Positions 53,685-62,738 of a stretch of DNA of 64,000 nucleotides are shown one piece after another. This DNA comes from Coprococcus sp. (GTDB taxonomy: Bacteria; Bacillota; Clostridia; Lachnospirales; Lachnospiraceae), in the NCBI GenBank assembly GCA_022793995.1, contig JAAWDY010000011.1, positions 175,596-239,595 of the forward strand, written 5' to 3'. The position numbers and the translations under genes were made by a program. Below the pieces are notes generated by a model. That model saw only the letters and a program-made list of their open reading frames with translations. It was not told where the DNA came from and made no database searches. Position 1 is the first letter of the stretch, and each line of letters opens with the position of its first letter.

Positions 53685-55142
53685 TTATCTGCTCAGCATA
53701 GCGATCGCTTTTCGGATCCGTGCAAGAGATTCTTCTTTTCCCAGGACTTCCATAAGCTCCGTCGCTCCTCCCGGCGTATTCTGTTTTCCTGATACAGCGG
53801 TCCGCACCGGCCACATGACATACCCGTTTTTACATCCCTTCTCTGCGACATATTCTTTCAGAAGTTCAAATAAAGCGTCGTTGCTGTAATCATTCCAAGC
53901 TTCTAATTTAGGGAGCAGTTCTGTGAGCACTTCCAGAGAAGTCTCCTCATTGGTCTTCATCTTCTTATGGCAGAACATGGATATGTCATACTCGGGAAGC
54001 TCTTCAAGGAAATCAATCTGCTCCGCGATATCCGGAAAGACCTCGATCCTCGTCTTCACGAGAGCAGCGATCTTCCTTAAGTCATAATCTTTTGTTATCA
54101 CCTTTTTCATATATGGTTCAGCCATCTCACAGAAGCGGTCGAAATCCATTACCTTTAAGTATTCTCCATTCATCCATTTCAATTTTGTCGTGTCAAACAC
54201 AGCCGGGGATTTGCTCATATGAAGGTAGTCGAACGCCTCCACCAGCTCAGGAAGGGAGAAAATTTCCCGGTTATCCTGCGGGCACCATCCCAAAAGTGCG
54301 ACAAAATTGACGATCGCTTCACTCACATACCCCTGCTCCAGAAGATCTTCATAAGAAGAATGGCCGCAGCGCTTGCTCAGCTTCTTATGATTTTCGTCTG
54401 TGATGAGCGGACAGTGTACATACACCGGAATCTCCCAGCCAAACGCTTCATAAAGTCGGTTATACTTTGGCGCGGAGGACAGGTATTCATTCCCCCTTAC
54501 CACATGGGTGATTCCCATCAGATGGTCGTCGATCACGTTGGCAAAATTATAGGTGGGAAATCCATCTGACTTAATCAGTATCATATCGTCAAGCTCTGCA
54601 TTCGGAACCGTGATATCCCCATAAATCTCATCGTGGAACGTCGTCGTTCCCTCCAAAGGCATATTAATCCGGATCACATAAGGCTTCCCAGCAGCAAGAT
54701 TCGCCTCCACTTCCTCCTTACGCAGATGAAGACAGTGCTTGTCATAGTTAACGATCGCTGTTCCATCTTCAGAAACCGATGTTTTAAGAGACTCGAGCCT
54801 CTCTTTATCACAAAAACAATAATAAGCGTCCCCCTGTTCGATGAGCTGCTTTGCGTACTTCAGATAAATGCCGGAAGCATTCCGCTCGCTCTGAACATAG
54901 GGACCTACCCCACCGTCTTTATCAGGTCCTTCATCGTGTATCAGCCCTGTTTTCTCAAGCGTACGGTAAATGATGTCAAGGGCCCCCTCCACAAAACGTT
55001 CCTGGTCCGTATCCTCGATACGAAGCATAAAATCACCGTTCTCATGTTTGGCGATCAGGTATGCATAAAGCGCTGTGCGCAAATTACCCACATGCATCCT
55101 CCCCGTCGGGCTGGGTGCAAATCTTGTCCTCACTCTGTTCAT
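53685..55142 (-). CDS. gltX: Glutamate-tRNA ligase
   Basis: Charges tRNA-Glu (and in Gram-positives often tRNA-Gln for later amidation). The 485-residue class I synthetase has the HIGH-type motif HVGN at 17-20 ([12 protein letters not shown]), the KLSKR loop at 254-258 and IEDTDQERF. The start at 55142 begins [14 protein letters not shown] as expected and has AGAGG 8 nt upstream; a longer frame to 55223 lacks this. The promoter at 55205-55233 overlaps a palindrome. Confidence 0.96.
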   Translation of the reverse strand: MNRVRTRFAPSPTGRMHVGNLRTALYAYLIAKHENGDFMLRIEDTDQERFVEGALDIIYRTLEKTGLIHDEGPDKDGGVGPYVQSERNASGIYLKYAKQLIEQGDAYYCFCDKERLESLKTSVSEDGTAIVNYDKHCLHLRKEEVEANLAAGKPYVIRINMPLEGTTTFHDEIYGDITVPNAELDDMILIKSDGFPTYNFANVIDDHLMGITHVVRGNEYLSSAPKYNRLYEAFGWEIPVYVHCPLITDENHKKLSKRCGHSSYEDLLEQGYVSEAIVNFVALLGWCPQDNREIFSLPELVEAFDYLHMSKSPAVFDTTKLKWMNGEYLKVMDFDRFCEMAEPYMKKVITKDYDLRKIAALVKTRIEVFPDIAEQIDFLEELPEYDISMFCHKKMKTNEETSLEVLTELLPKLEAWNDYSNDALFELLKEYVAEKGCKNGYVMWPVRTAVSGKQNTPGGATELMEVLGKEESLARIRKAIAMLSR

Positions 55143-55204
55143 GTCTTTATCCTCTCTTTCCTTACTTTGCATACACAATATATCATCTTTGATTTTCTCA
55201 AAAT

Positions 55205-55252
55205 ATACTAGCACATTCCCCATTCCACTTCAAGTGGAAATAAAGAATGTGC
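55205..55252 (-). promoter_or_regulatory. gltX promoter inside a nested inverted repeat
   Basis: Minus-strand TTGAAG (55228-55233), 17-nt spacer, TAGTAT (55205-55210) with a TGC extension. The 17-nt palindrome TTCCACTTGAAGTGGAA (55223-55239) covers the -35. Outer arms GCACATTC / GAATGTGC (55245-55252 and 55211-55218) enclose it. This arrangement could be an operator. Confidence 0.68.
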
Positions 55253-55267
55253 CTTACCCATATGACA

Positions 55268-55304
55268 AACAGCGCTGGAGTCGTTTTATGACCCCAGCGC
55301 TGTT
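55268..55304 (-). terminator. Hairpin ending the glycine reductase operon
   Basis: Perfect 11-bp stem AACAGCGCTGG / CCAGCGCTGTT with an inner GTC/GAC pairing, 18 nt after the grdD stop. The T-tract is weak (GTTTGTC), so termination may be partial or the hairpin may protect the 3' end. Confidence 0.65.
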
Positions 55305-55321
55305 GTATCAATTATAAACGC

Positions 55322-56476
55322 CTAGTTGATGTAACCAGCCTTCTTCAGCTCTTCTTCTGCTTTTGCAAGGTTCGCATCCGATACACGGATGATCGGCCCT
55401 GTACAGCCCATTCCGCTCTCTGCGTAAATGTTGAGCTTCCAGAGTACCTTTACAGCGTCCTCCAAGTCCATAACTTCGATACCCGGAATCTGCGCTGTTA
55501 CGATCTCCTTTGGAGGCTCTTTGACTTCCTCTTCCGCCGCTGCCGGTTTCTGGGATGCTTTGTGAGCATCCAGGATATCTTTTAATCCTGCTTTCTTCAC
55601 AGCCGCAAATTCTGCTTTCGCAACCTCGAATACTTTGCCTCTCACAAGCTGCGCCGCATAACGGATTGCGTTCGCGATAACCGGAGCACCGGACGCACGG
55701 GAGACGATCATCACAAGCTGCTCGTAACCTTCGCCGATACCTGGACCATAGCCGAATCCGGTTGCCTCAAAGCTTCCGCCTGTGCAATAAGAAGACAACA
55801 TCTTAACCAGAATATTTCCGGTCAAAGAGTCGGTTACCATGATATCCGGAGATGCCTGGAGCACATCGTTTCCACGCATCACGCATCCGCCGTCTGCTCT
55901 TCCCGATTCTGCGAATTCGATCGCATAGCCGTTATCTTGAAGCTGTTTCAAAGCTTTCTCTGTCTGACGTGCGCCGTCTACATTCAAGATACCCACTGTC
56001 GGGTTCTTCTTTCCGCATGCTTTTGCAGCAATGATGCCGTAAATCGCGTTCTTGATCATTCCCTCAATACGATCTGTACTGGAAGTTCCTGTCGTATTCG
56101 CAATGAACATTTCCTTTGCCGTTGCCGGCGTTACGCAGCGTCCTACTGTAGAAACACCAATCGGGAACGGGAAATGCATCGTCACAGCAGCATCCACCTC
56201 ATGATTTTTCAGCATCTCTTCCATCTTGTCATGGCCTTCTTCATCGTTCGCCACTTTGACAGTCGTCACACCTTCTGCTTCCAATGTGCCGATATAATAT
56301 ACGTCGATGCCGTCCTTTGCCGCTTCGACTGCCGCTGCCATGGAGTTTTCTTCTCCATGCTCGCTTCCCATACCGGTTAGGGCAACCTTCGGGCGTTTTC
56401 CGAAACTACCTGTCTCCAAGCCCTGCGCCATCTGAAGGAAGGTGTCGGCAATCATTTTTTCAATTCCATTTGCCAT
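55322..56476 (-). CDS. grdD: Glycine reductase complex component C, subunit GrdD
   Basis: One of two subunits of protein C, which receives the carboxymethyl-selenol product from GrdA and releases acetyl phosphate. The 384-residue protein is PlsX/phosphotransacetylase-like (KVALTGMGSEHGEENSMAAAVEAA; TVGRCVTPATAKEMFIANTTGTSST). The C-terminal ESGMGCTGPII contains Cys358, which corresponds to the thioester cysteine described for clostridial GrdD. It follows grdC by 14 nt and is the last gene of the operon. Confidence 0.95.
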   Translation of the reverse strand: MANGIEKMIADTFLQMAQGLETGSFGKRPKVALTGMGSEHGEENSMAAAVEAAKDGIDVYYIGTLEAEGVTTVKVANDEEGHDKMEEMLKNHEVDAAVTMHFPFPIGVSTVGRCVTPATAKEMFIANTTGTSSTDRIEGMIKNAIYGIIAAKACGKKNPTVGILNVDGARQTEKALKQLQDNGYAIEFAESGRADGGCVMRGNDVLQASPDIMVTDSLTGNILVKMLSSYCTGGSFEATGFGYGPGIGEGYEQLVMIVSRASGAPVIANAIRYAAQLVRGKVFEVAKAEFAAVKKAGLKDILDAHKASQKPAAAEEEVKEPPKEIVTAQIPGIEVMDLEDAVKVLWKLNIYAESGMGCTGPIIRVSDANLAKAEEELKKAGYIN

Positions 56477-56490
56477 AATCGTCCACCTCT

Positions 56491-58023
56491 CTATTCTGCC
56501 AGCAGTGTTTCGGCAAAATCTTTCATCGCTTTCGCTATCAGGCCTTTTACTTCTTCTTCAGAAACGCCACTGTTGTCTTCTGCACCTGTGTTCGCCTGGA
56601 TTACGAAAGAGCATCCGTCGAACAGGTTCGTCATACGTCCAAGGAAGAGACTTCCTTTTCCAATAATCATTGCTTTCTTAATCTTACCTGCGAGGATATC
56701 CTCTCTTGCAAATCCAATGTACGGAACGCCTGACGGGATATGTCCCTGAGTCGGAGCCCATCCTGTGAGTCCATGCTCTGCCGGGAATGACGCCATTGCC
56801 TTTTTGTCCAACTCACCGCGTTTTACTGCCAGTGCGCCGATCATCTTGTAGTTCGCAAGCGGTACGTCGCCCGCTCCTGCCGGCTTCGTGATATCCGGAT
56901 TCTGCATCTCAGGTGAGAATTTGTCGATATCCGTGATCTTAAGCCCTGCTCTCTCAAGCGGATCCGCAACAAGGCTTCCGATTACGTTCTGCGGCGCGCT
57001 TCCTGTACCTACTGTGTGACGTCCCAGGATATCCAGGTTCATTTCCGGATTTACCCCATCATTTTCTGAAAGGATAATACAGAATCCAGCCAGGCAGTCC
57101 TCGAGGATCGGAAGGCCTTTCTTGACATGGTCTTTTCCATTCATACCAAGCTTAGCGGTACATCCGCCTGCAGTTACGGCAACACACTTATAAGCACCGG
57201 ATTTAACAAGAGCGGCAGCCTCGATCAGGGCATGAGCCGGTCCTGCACAGAAACCACGTGAGTCAGAACCCGTCGCGTTCATAAGTCCTGCAACTTCAGC
57301 AGCAGCCTTAGCAAAGTTTCCGCCGCCTCTCTGGTTCATATCGCCGCAGGCCTCTTCAGCACAGTCGATCACATACTCGATATCGCCTTTTTCGATACCA
57401 GAATTCTTTACCGCATATAACAACGCAAGGACACTGGTTGCCTTGCTCATAATATTCTCATGCATAACATGTGCAGAAAGGTTCACATCAATATCATGCG
57501 CACGCTTTACACAGCCTACAAGCTTTCCATCATGATAAATTCCTTCTGCGTGTTCTTCGTTCACAAAATGCTCGATCTCAGAAAGTTCGATACCTTCCTC
57601 TACTCTCGATACGATATCCTCAGAAACAATCGGATCCGCTGCAAGAGCGTCTTTATGGGCACTTACAAATTCTTTGTCAAGCTTTACGACCTCGAACATA
57701 TCGCAGGTCTGCGCTAAAAGGATAAACTCTTCTTCCGGCATGATCTCGCCGTATTTTCCATACCTCTCGGCGCCTTCTTTTACTTTATCATAATAAGGAA
57801 ATTCCACCTTTGCAAGATCGTCTGGATGTGCGTTCCCGATATATACCTGGTTTGGCCAGTAATTTACACAATCCTCATAAGTACGAAGATGGCTCTCCAA
57901 TTCTTTTAAATACTCTGATTCCGGATTAACGACCCGCTCTGTCGTCTGAGTCGTTCCGTTATATACCACCATCTGCGGAGCATGTGCTAATACATAGCTG
58001 GCTCCTTTAATTACACTGTTCAT
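56491..58023 (-). CDS. grdC: Glycine reductase complex component C, subunit GrdC
   Basis: The beta-ketoacyl-synthase-like subunit of protein C, partner of GrdD in forming acetyl phosphate. 510 residues, with thiolase/KAS-III-like blocks NQRGGGNFAKAAAEVAGLMNATG and GFCAGPAHALIEAA. The start at 58023 (MNSVIKGASYVLAHAPQMV) has AAAGGTGG 9 nt upstream. It is separated from grdA by a strong terminator at 58073-58110, so its expression depends on read-through or RNA processing. Confidence 0.95.
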   Translation of the reverse strand: MNSVIKGASYVLAHAPQMVVYNGTTQTTERVVNPESEYLKELESHLRTYEDCVNYWPNQVYIGNAHPDDLAKVEFPYYDKVKEGAERYGKYGEIMPEEEFILLAQTCDMFEVVKLDKEFVSAHKDALAADPIVSEDIVSRVEEGIELSEIEHFVNEEHAEGIYHDGKLVGCVKRAHDIDVNLSAHVMHENIMSKATSVLALLYAVKNSGIEKGDIEYVIDCAEEACGDMNQRGGGNFAKAAAEVAGLMNATGSDSRGFCAGPAHALIEAAALVKSGAYKCVAVTAGGCTAKLGMNGKDHVKKGLPILEDCLAGFCIILSENDGVNPEMNLDILGRHTVGTGSAPQNVIGSLVADPLERAGLKITDIDKFSPEMQNPDITKPAGAGDVPLANYKMIGALAVKRGELDKKAMASFPAEHGLTGWAPTQGHIPSGVPYIGFAREDILAGKIKKAMIIGKGSLFLGRMTNLFDGCSFVIQANTGAEDNSGVSEEEVKGLIAKAMKDFAETLLAE

Positions 58024-58072
58024 CGCAAGTGTCCACCTTTCTTTCGATTTCCCCAAAAACAAAACCGTTACT

Positions 58073-58110
58073 AAAAAAGTGGTGAGGTAAGTGTTTACCT
58101 CACCACTTTT
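58073..58110 (-). terminator. Strong intrinsic terminator between grdA and grdC
   Basis: Minus-strand perfect 16-bp stem AAAAGTGGTGAGGTAA / TTACCTCACCACTTTT with a 4-nt loop and six Ts, 44 nt after the grdA stop. Its position inside the operon is notable. Confidence 0.92.
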
Positions 58111-58154
58111 ATGATCCGAAACCTTTTCGGAAGCATCTTATGCTCCCATACATC

Positions 58155-58628
58155 CTATAAATACTTACAGAACTCGTCACGGATAGATGACATTTCGCTT
58201 ATGATATCGTCAACATCGAGTACCATTTCCATCATACCCACCTGCTCATCATAAACTGCTTCATCAAATTCTTCCTTCAATTCTGGTTCACATACGTGAT
58301 ATGTCGTAAGTCCAAGCTGGACTCCTGTCAATGGACCTGCAAAAGTCGGGTCGCCTGCTGTTACAGTCTCTGCTGCAAGACCTGCAGCTTCACCTTCTGC
58401 GGCACCTACGATAACTACTACGTTCTCTGGGCCGAATTCATCAGCAAACTCCTTAACCCTTTTCTGGTTCTCCAGATCCATTGCGCCTGCGCTTGTTCAG
58501 ACGAAACACTCTGTTGAAGAAAAAACAACTTCTCCGCCGGCTGTCTTAACACATTCTGCTATAGCCGGTCCCGGAACACCATCACGGTCGCCAATAATTA
58601 CAACTTTTTTACCTTCTAAAATTGCCAT
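58155..58628 (-). CDS. grdA: Glycine reductase selenoprotein A (Sec encoded by TGA)
   Basis: Small selenoprotein that carries the carboxymethyl group between protein B and protein C. Reading from ATG 58628 ([20 protein letters not shown]) through TGA at 58499-58497 to the stop at 58155 gives 157 residues, the normal GrdA length. TGA is codon 44 in the motif [13 protein letters not shown], the known Sec position. A bSECIS-like hairpin follows at 58463-58476. Conventional gene calling would begin at the Met at 58481 and lose the active site. It stands alone between hairpins on both sides, suggesting control separate from trxA and grdC. Confidence 0.96.
58463..58476 (-). promoter_or_regulatory. 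bSECIS element of grdA
   Basis: Stem TCTGG / CCAGA with loop AGAA. The loop begins 26 nt after the Sec TGA and has G in its second position, within the published bacterial SECIS limits (loop 16-37 nt from TGA, G among the first two loop bases). Confidence 0.75.
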
Positions 58629-58665
58629 GATGTTTTTCCTCCTTCCCTTCATTTTATTTCATTAG

Positions 58666-58716
58666 TTTCTATATAGAAATGCCTGACGGCATTCCCGTAA
58701 AAAGCCCTAAGGCCTT
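58666..58716 (-). promoter_or_regulatory. Hairpin series between trxA and grdA
   Basis: Three adjacent inverted repeats on the transcript: AAGGCC-TTAG-GGCTTT followed by TT (58701-58716, weak terminator-like), AATGCC-4 nt-GGCATT (58678-58693) and the 14-nt palindrome TTTCTATATAGAAA (58666-58679). They precede the grdA binding site by about 30 nt. Confidence 0.55.
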
Positions 58717-58726
58717 ATACGCTTGA

Positions 58727-59044
58727 TTAGATATATTTTTTAATCATTGCTTCGATGCTTTCCTGCGTAGCATCATCTTTTACGACTTCTTCTACCTTTT
58801 CTCCGTCTTTGTAGATTGCCATTACCGGAAGGCCTAAGATCTTCTGTCCGATTGCAAGACGGCGTGCCTTCGTTGTGTTGAGGGATGTGAATTTAAGCTT
58901 GTCCCCGTACTTGTCCGCCATCTCGTGTACGAACGGCATAAGAGCCTGGCAGGGTACGCAGCCATCGCCGAAGAAATCTACGAAAACGTATCCCTCTGCC
59001 TCTAATACTTCTGACTGAAATGTATTCTTATCTACTTCTAACAT
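58727..59044 (-). CDS. trxA: Glycine-reductase-associated thioredoxin
   Basis: A 105-residue thioredoxin that re-reduces the glycine reductase complex using electrons from the neighbouring thioredoxin reductase. The active site is [10 protein letters not shown] (C29, C32) rather than the standard WCGPC, a form known from grd operons of amino-acid-fermenting clostridia. The cis-proline [11 protein letters not shown] is present. AAAGGAGG precedes the ATG. Confidence 0.94.
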   Translation of the reverse strand: MLEVDKNTFQSEVLEAEGYVFVDFFGDGCVPCQALMPFVHEMADKYGDKLKFTSLNTTKARRLAIGQKILGLPVMAIYKDGEKVEEVVKDDATQESIEAMIKKYI

Positions 59045-59083
59045 TGGTTAAGTTCCTCCTTTTAATTAAGATTGATCGAAAGA

Positions 59084-60025
59084 TTAAAGCTCATTTAAAT
59101 ATTTCTCGCACTGAGTCGCAGCAATCGCTCCGTCACCCGCTGCCGTAACAACCTGGCGAAGGCTCTTTACACGGACATCACCCGCTGCAAATACGCCCGG
59201 AATATTCGTATGCATATCCTGATCAGTCGGGATATAGCCCTTATCCAGCTCCAGCGCGGTTCCTTCTAAAATCTCTGTGTTCGGAACTCTTCCGATGAAT
59301 CCGAATACACCGAACATGCCGTCGTCCTCATCCGCTTCAATCTTGGTGAGTTCGCCCGTCTTTACATTCTTTACTGTCATCTCTGAAAGGATGCCGTCTC
59401 CAGTTACTTCTTCTACTACAGTATCCCACATGAAATGAAGTTTCTCATTCTTGAACGCTTTTTCCTGAATGGATTTTGCCGCCCTGAGTTCATCACGTCT
59501 ATGAATAACTGTAACTTTTCTCGCGAACTTTGTCAAGTACATTGCTTCCTCTACGGCAGCATCTCCTCCGCCTACCACATATACTTCAAAATCTTCAAAG
59601 AAATTGGCGTCACAGGTAGCACAGTAGGAAACACCCTTGCCGAGAAATTCTTTTTCGCCTTTACAGCCGATCGGTCTCGGGAACGCGCCCGTCGCGATAA
59701 TCAGGGTCTTGCCCTCATATTCAGCCTTTGAGCTGCAAAGTTTCTTAACATCGCCTTCAAGCTGTACACTGGTAATCGTATCCGATACACGGTCGACACC
59801 AAATTTTTCGCACTGCTCCGTCATTCTCGCGATGAGTGAAGGACCGCTCTCGCCCTCTACGATCTGGCCGGGATAATTCTCAATCTCATCTGTGATAGCG
59901 ATCTGTCCGCCATCCTTGCCTTTTTCCACAATCAAAGTGGAAAGGCGGCTCCGTCCTGCGTACAGACCGGCAGCTAAGCCTGCCGGTCCCGCACCCAGGA
60001 TAATTACGTCATAAATCTTACCCAT
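59084..60025 (-). CDS. trxB: Thioredoxin reductase
   Basis: A 313-residue flavoprotein passing electrons from NAD(P)H to the thioredoxin. FAD motif GAGPAGLAAGLYAGRS at 11-26, redox pair C135-A-T-C138, second nucleotide motif VVGGGDAAVEEA and the C-terminal FAAGDVR block. AAGGAG before the ATG; 24 nt after grdB. Whether it prefers NADPH or NADH is not decided here. Confidence 0.95.
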   Translation of the reverse strand: MGKIYDVIILGAGPAGLAAGLYAGRSRLSTLIVEKGKDGGQIAITDEIENYPGQIVEGESGPSLIARMTEQCEKFGVDRVSDTITSVQLEGDVKKLCSSKAEYEGKTLIIATGAFPRPIGCKGEKEFLGKGVSYCATCDANFFEDFEVYVVGGGDAAVEEAMYLTKFARKVTVIHRRDELRAAKSIQEKAFKNEKLHFMWDTVVEEVTGDGILSEMTVKNVKTGELTKIEADEDDGMFGVFGFIGRVPNTEILEGTALELDKGYIPTDQDMHTNIPGVFAAGDVRVKSLRQVVTAAGDGAIAATQCEKYLNEL

Positions 60026-60049
60026 AACGTCATTCTCCTTTTTTACTTT

Positions 60050-61363
60050 TTATTTATCAAAGATCGTCTGACCTTCAACTTCTGTCGTCAAAGCATTGAG
60101 CGCTTTTTCAACCAATCCCTTACGAAGCTCATACTCTTCTTCCTTGGTAAGAGCGGGATTACCCAGCGGGTGCGGAATTGCGATCGTAGGAACGATTCTG
60201 TTCGCACCAACCGTCATGGAAATCGGAGTAACCGTACACATATGAACTACCGGAAGTCCAGCAGCCTCGATACCTTTAACCATCGTTGCACCGCAACGTG
60301 TACAGGTACCTCATGTGGAAGTCAGAATAACCGCATCCACGCCGTCTGCTTTTAACTTCTGCGCATATTCATCAGCAAACGCCTTAGAAGATGCAACAGC
60401 AGTACCATTACCAACTGTTGTATAGAACTTATTGTGCAGTTTTCCGATTACACCGTTCTTCTCCATCTCGCGCAGAACGTCAACCGGAAGTACACGGTCA
60501 GCATCTTCGTTTGCATATACAGGGTCGTATCCGCCGTGAGCTGTCTCATATGTCTCAGCCGTAAGATCCATAACGCCGTCAATGTCGTACTCGCCATAGT
60601 GTGAAGCATTAGAGCTTTCAATATGATCCGGATTTCCTTTCGGAACGATACCGCCGGAAGTAACAAGCGCGATCGTAGCTTTACTCAGATCCTTAACAGC
60701 CGGGTTTGGCTCTACTCTGTCGAAAGAAGGCATTGGATACTCTGTCTCAAACGGCTTATCAGCCAGTTTCTTAAGAAGCATCTTAACCGCTCTCTTTGAC
60801 CCGCGCTCCTTCTCGAAGAAGTTGACACGGACACCGTTCGGCATATAACCTTCCTGGCAGGAAGCCCCGATCTTCTCACCTTTCGCAAGCTTAAGAGCGA
60901 GAGGAGCCAGTTTACCGACCGCATCCCTCATACCAGCCGCGCTGTTCTTTGTGGAAACCATATAAACCTTGCTCTTGAACATATCAGCGCCCGGATTCTC
61001 AACGTACATACCGGTCACTGCAGGAATACCTAATTCTTCCTGTACTGCATCTGCTATTGTACCACATGCAACCCCATAACGTCCAGCATTAAATGCAGGT
61101 CCGGCAATAAAAACATCTGGTTTGTGCTCTTTAACCATAGCAAGGATGTCTGCTTTCGCCTTGTCAAGATTCTCATTAAAGTAAGAGTCTCCACAGATAA
61201 TCGTTGCAACGATCTCTGCCTCGTCCCCGAATTTCTGTGACAGTGCAAGTCCCGGTCCAACAACTTCGCCTACGCGGATCTCTGCCGGGAAATCTGCCTT
61301 CTCCTCTCCGCCGATATTAGCGAAGAACTGATTGATATAGTGTACTACTTTAATTTTACTCAT
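60050..61363 (-). CDS. grdB: Glycine reductase component B selenoprotein GrdB (Sec encoded by TGA)
   Basis: Glycine-specific gamma subunit of protein B; with GrdE it binds glycine and delivers its carboxymethyl group to GrdA. The frame from ATG 61363 crosses TGA at 60313-60311 (codon 351) and ends at 60050, giving 437 residues, the size of known GrdB. The Sec motif is TSTUGTCTRCG. A 6-bp hairpin with a GGT loop follows at 60284-60298. Without Sec decoding the last 86 residues would be missed. It lies 20 nt after grdE. Confidence 0.96.
60284..60298 (-). promoter_or_regulatory. bSECIS element of grdB
   Basis: Perfect stem CGTTGC / GCAACG with loop GGT. The loop starts 19 nt after the Sec TGA and begins with G, as expected for a bacterial SECIS. 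Confidence 0.8.
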
Positions 61364-61383
61364 TGTTGTTTCGTCCTCCCTTC

Positions 61384-62664
61384 CTATCGTGCGCTCAGGC
61401 AGTTGAAGCCAGTTTCGTTCGTTGCTCCTGTAATAGCCTGGATTTCCACTTCGATTGTGCCGTCCTCACGCAGTGAGTGTTCATTACCGCCTGCGATTGT
61501 GTTGACGTAATCCAACATACCGATCACCTTGTCCATCTTTGGAAGTATGATGACCTGGTTCGCGTTGCCGCCTGTAACAACTGCATCTGCAGCCGGATCC
61601 GCATCTGCAAGCGACTGAGACTTTCCGTCACGTCCTGCATATTCGTCTGTAATAATTACTGTCTTAACGCCTTCTGCCTCGATCTTCTTGCAGTTCATAA
61701 TAAGATCCGTATCTGGGTTACCGAAACCTTCCTGTGAAACGATAACTGCATCTAAGTCGAGCAGGCGGCACAATTTAGCCGTCCAGTCAGAAGAACGCAT
61801 CTTATCTGCAAGATATACATTTTCATTCGTCAGAATCTGACACACAAAATTGATCGTCTTTCCATGTTCTTCAAACAGATCGTGAACAACCGGATTGTTC
61901 TCATGCACATAGGTCGGGTTCTTGTCGCATGCGGATACACAGTTTCCGGAAACGATCGCGCCGTCCATTACCTCGGTCGGATTCATGATCGTTGACAGCG
62001 TTTTCTTTGCGTCAACGCCGTACACATACGTGTCATGGAGAAGTCCCTGGCTCTGGAGCATCTGTACATAAGCGACTCTCGGAAGATTCGGGAATTTTTC
62101 TTTTCCTTCCATGATGCCGTAAGTTTCATAAACCTTTGTCTCGTCCGGCGTCAGTTCACGTGCGAGTTCTCCAAGGTAAACAGCCACCCTGAATCCCGCG
62201 AAACGAACAGCCTGCTCATAGTCATGCTGTTTGATATCGTCGATCGGCTCGCATACTACTACCAGATTGTTCAGCTTAGAGAACGGGGTGTAGTCTGCTC
62301 CCGGACCACTCATATCGATGATACCTTCCTGGAAACCAACGATCTTTCCTGCTGTTACGACCGCCATTCCCTTCAGAGCATATGTCTTGCCGCTTCCTAC
62401 TGTATCGACCTTAGCGATGACTCCCGGGAAGATTCCTCCTCTTCCTTCCACTTTCACACGCGGTTCGATGACATCCTTAACCGGCGTAATGCGAACGCTC
62501 TCTCCCGGTTTTGCAATGTCAAGCTTTACGCTTTTGATCTTCTCATCCTCGAGAACGATCGCTTTTACAGCTTCTTCAGACACATAAAGAACTCCGTCTT
62601 CGATTTTAGACTCAGCTCCGAACTGAATGTCCTTGATGAAAATGTGGCCAACTTCTAATTTCAC
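61384..62664 (-). CDS. grdE: Glycine reductase component B proprotein GrdE
   Basis: Precursor of the alpha and beta subunits of protein B. The 426-residue chain contains SGN241-C242VSACDKNP, the site where related proproteins cleave to create a pyruvoyl group that binds glycine as a Schiff base. Other family blocks are GIIDMSGPGADYTPFSKLNN and CKKIEAEGVKTVIITDEYAGRDG. It starts 74 nt after grdX with GGAGG upstream. One copy serves the glycine-specific GrdB encoded next. Confidence 0.95.
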   Translation of the reverse strand: MKLEVGHIFIKDIQFGAESKIEDGVLYVSEEAVKAIVLEDEKIKSVKLDIAKPGESVRITPVKDVIEPRVKVEGRGGIFPGVIAKVDTVGSGKTYALKGMAVVTAGKIVGFQEGIIDMSGPGADYTPFSKLNNLVVVCEPIDDIKQHDYEQAVRFAGFRVAVYLGELARELTPDETKVYETYGIMEGKEKFPNLPRVAYVQMLQSQGLLHDTYVYGVDAKKTLSTIMNPTEVMDGAIVSGNCVSACDKNPTYVHENNPVVHDLFEEHGKTINFVCQILTNENVYLADKMRSSDWTAKLCRLLDLDAVIVSQEGFGNPDTDLIMNCKKIEAEGVKTVIITDEYAGRDGKSQSLADADPAADAVVTGGNANQVIILPKMDKVIGMLDYVNTIAGGNEHSLREDGTIEVEIQAITGATNETGFNCLSAR

Positions 62665-62738
62665 TGTAAATTCCCTCCTTCTTAAATATGTTTGTTTTAT
62701 TGCCTGAAAGTACCTCCGTACTTCTACAGCCGATTGTG

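Noticed and set aside
55143-55204. T-box leader before gltX
   Set aside because: Only about 60 nt separate the promoter from the start codon, and no T-box sequence or terminator/antiterminator pair is seen.
58155-58628. grdA as a frameshifted or truncated gene
   Set aside because: The TGA is at the known Sec position in a conserved motif, the frame is intact on both sides and a bSECIS-like hairpin follows.
60050-61363. grdB as two separate genes
   Set aside because: Both parts are in one frame separated only by the Sec TGA; together they give the usual GrdB length.
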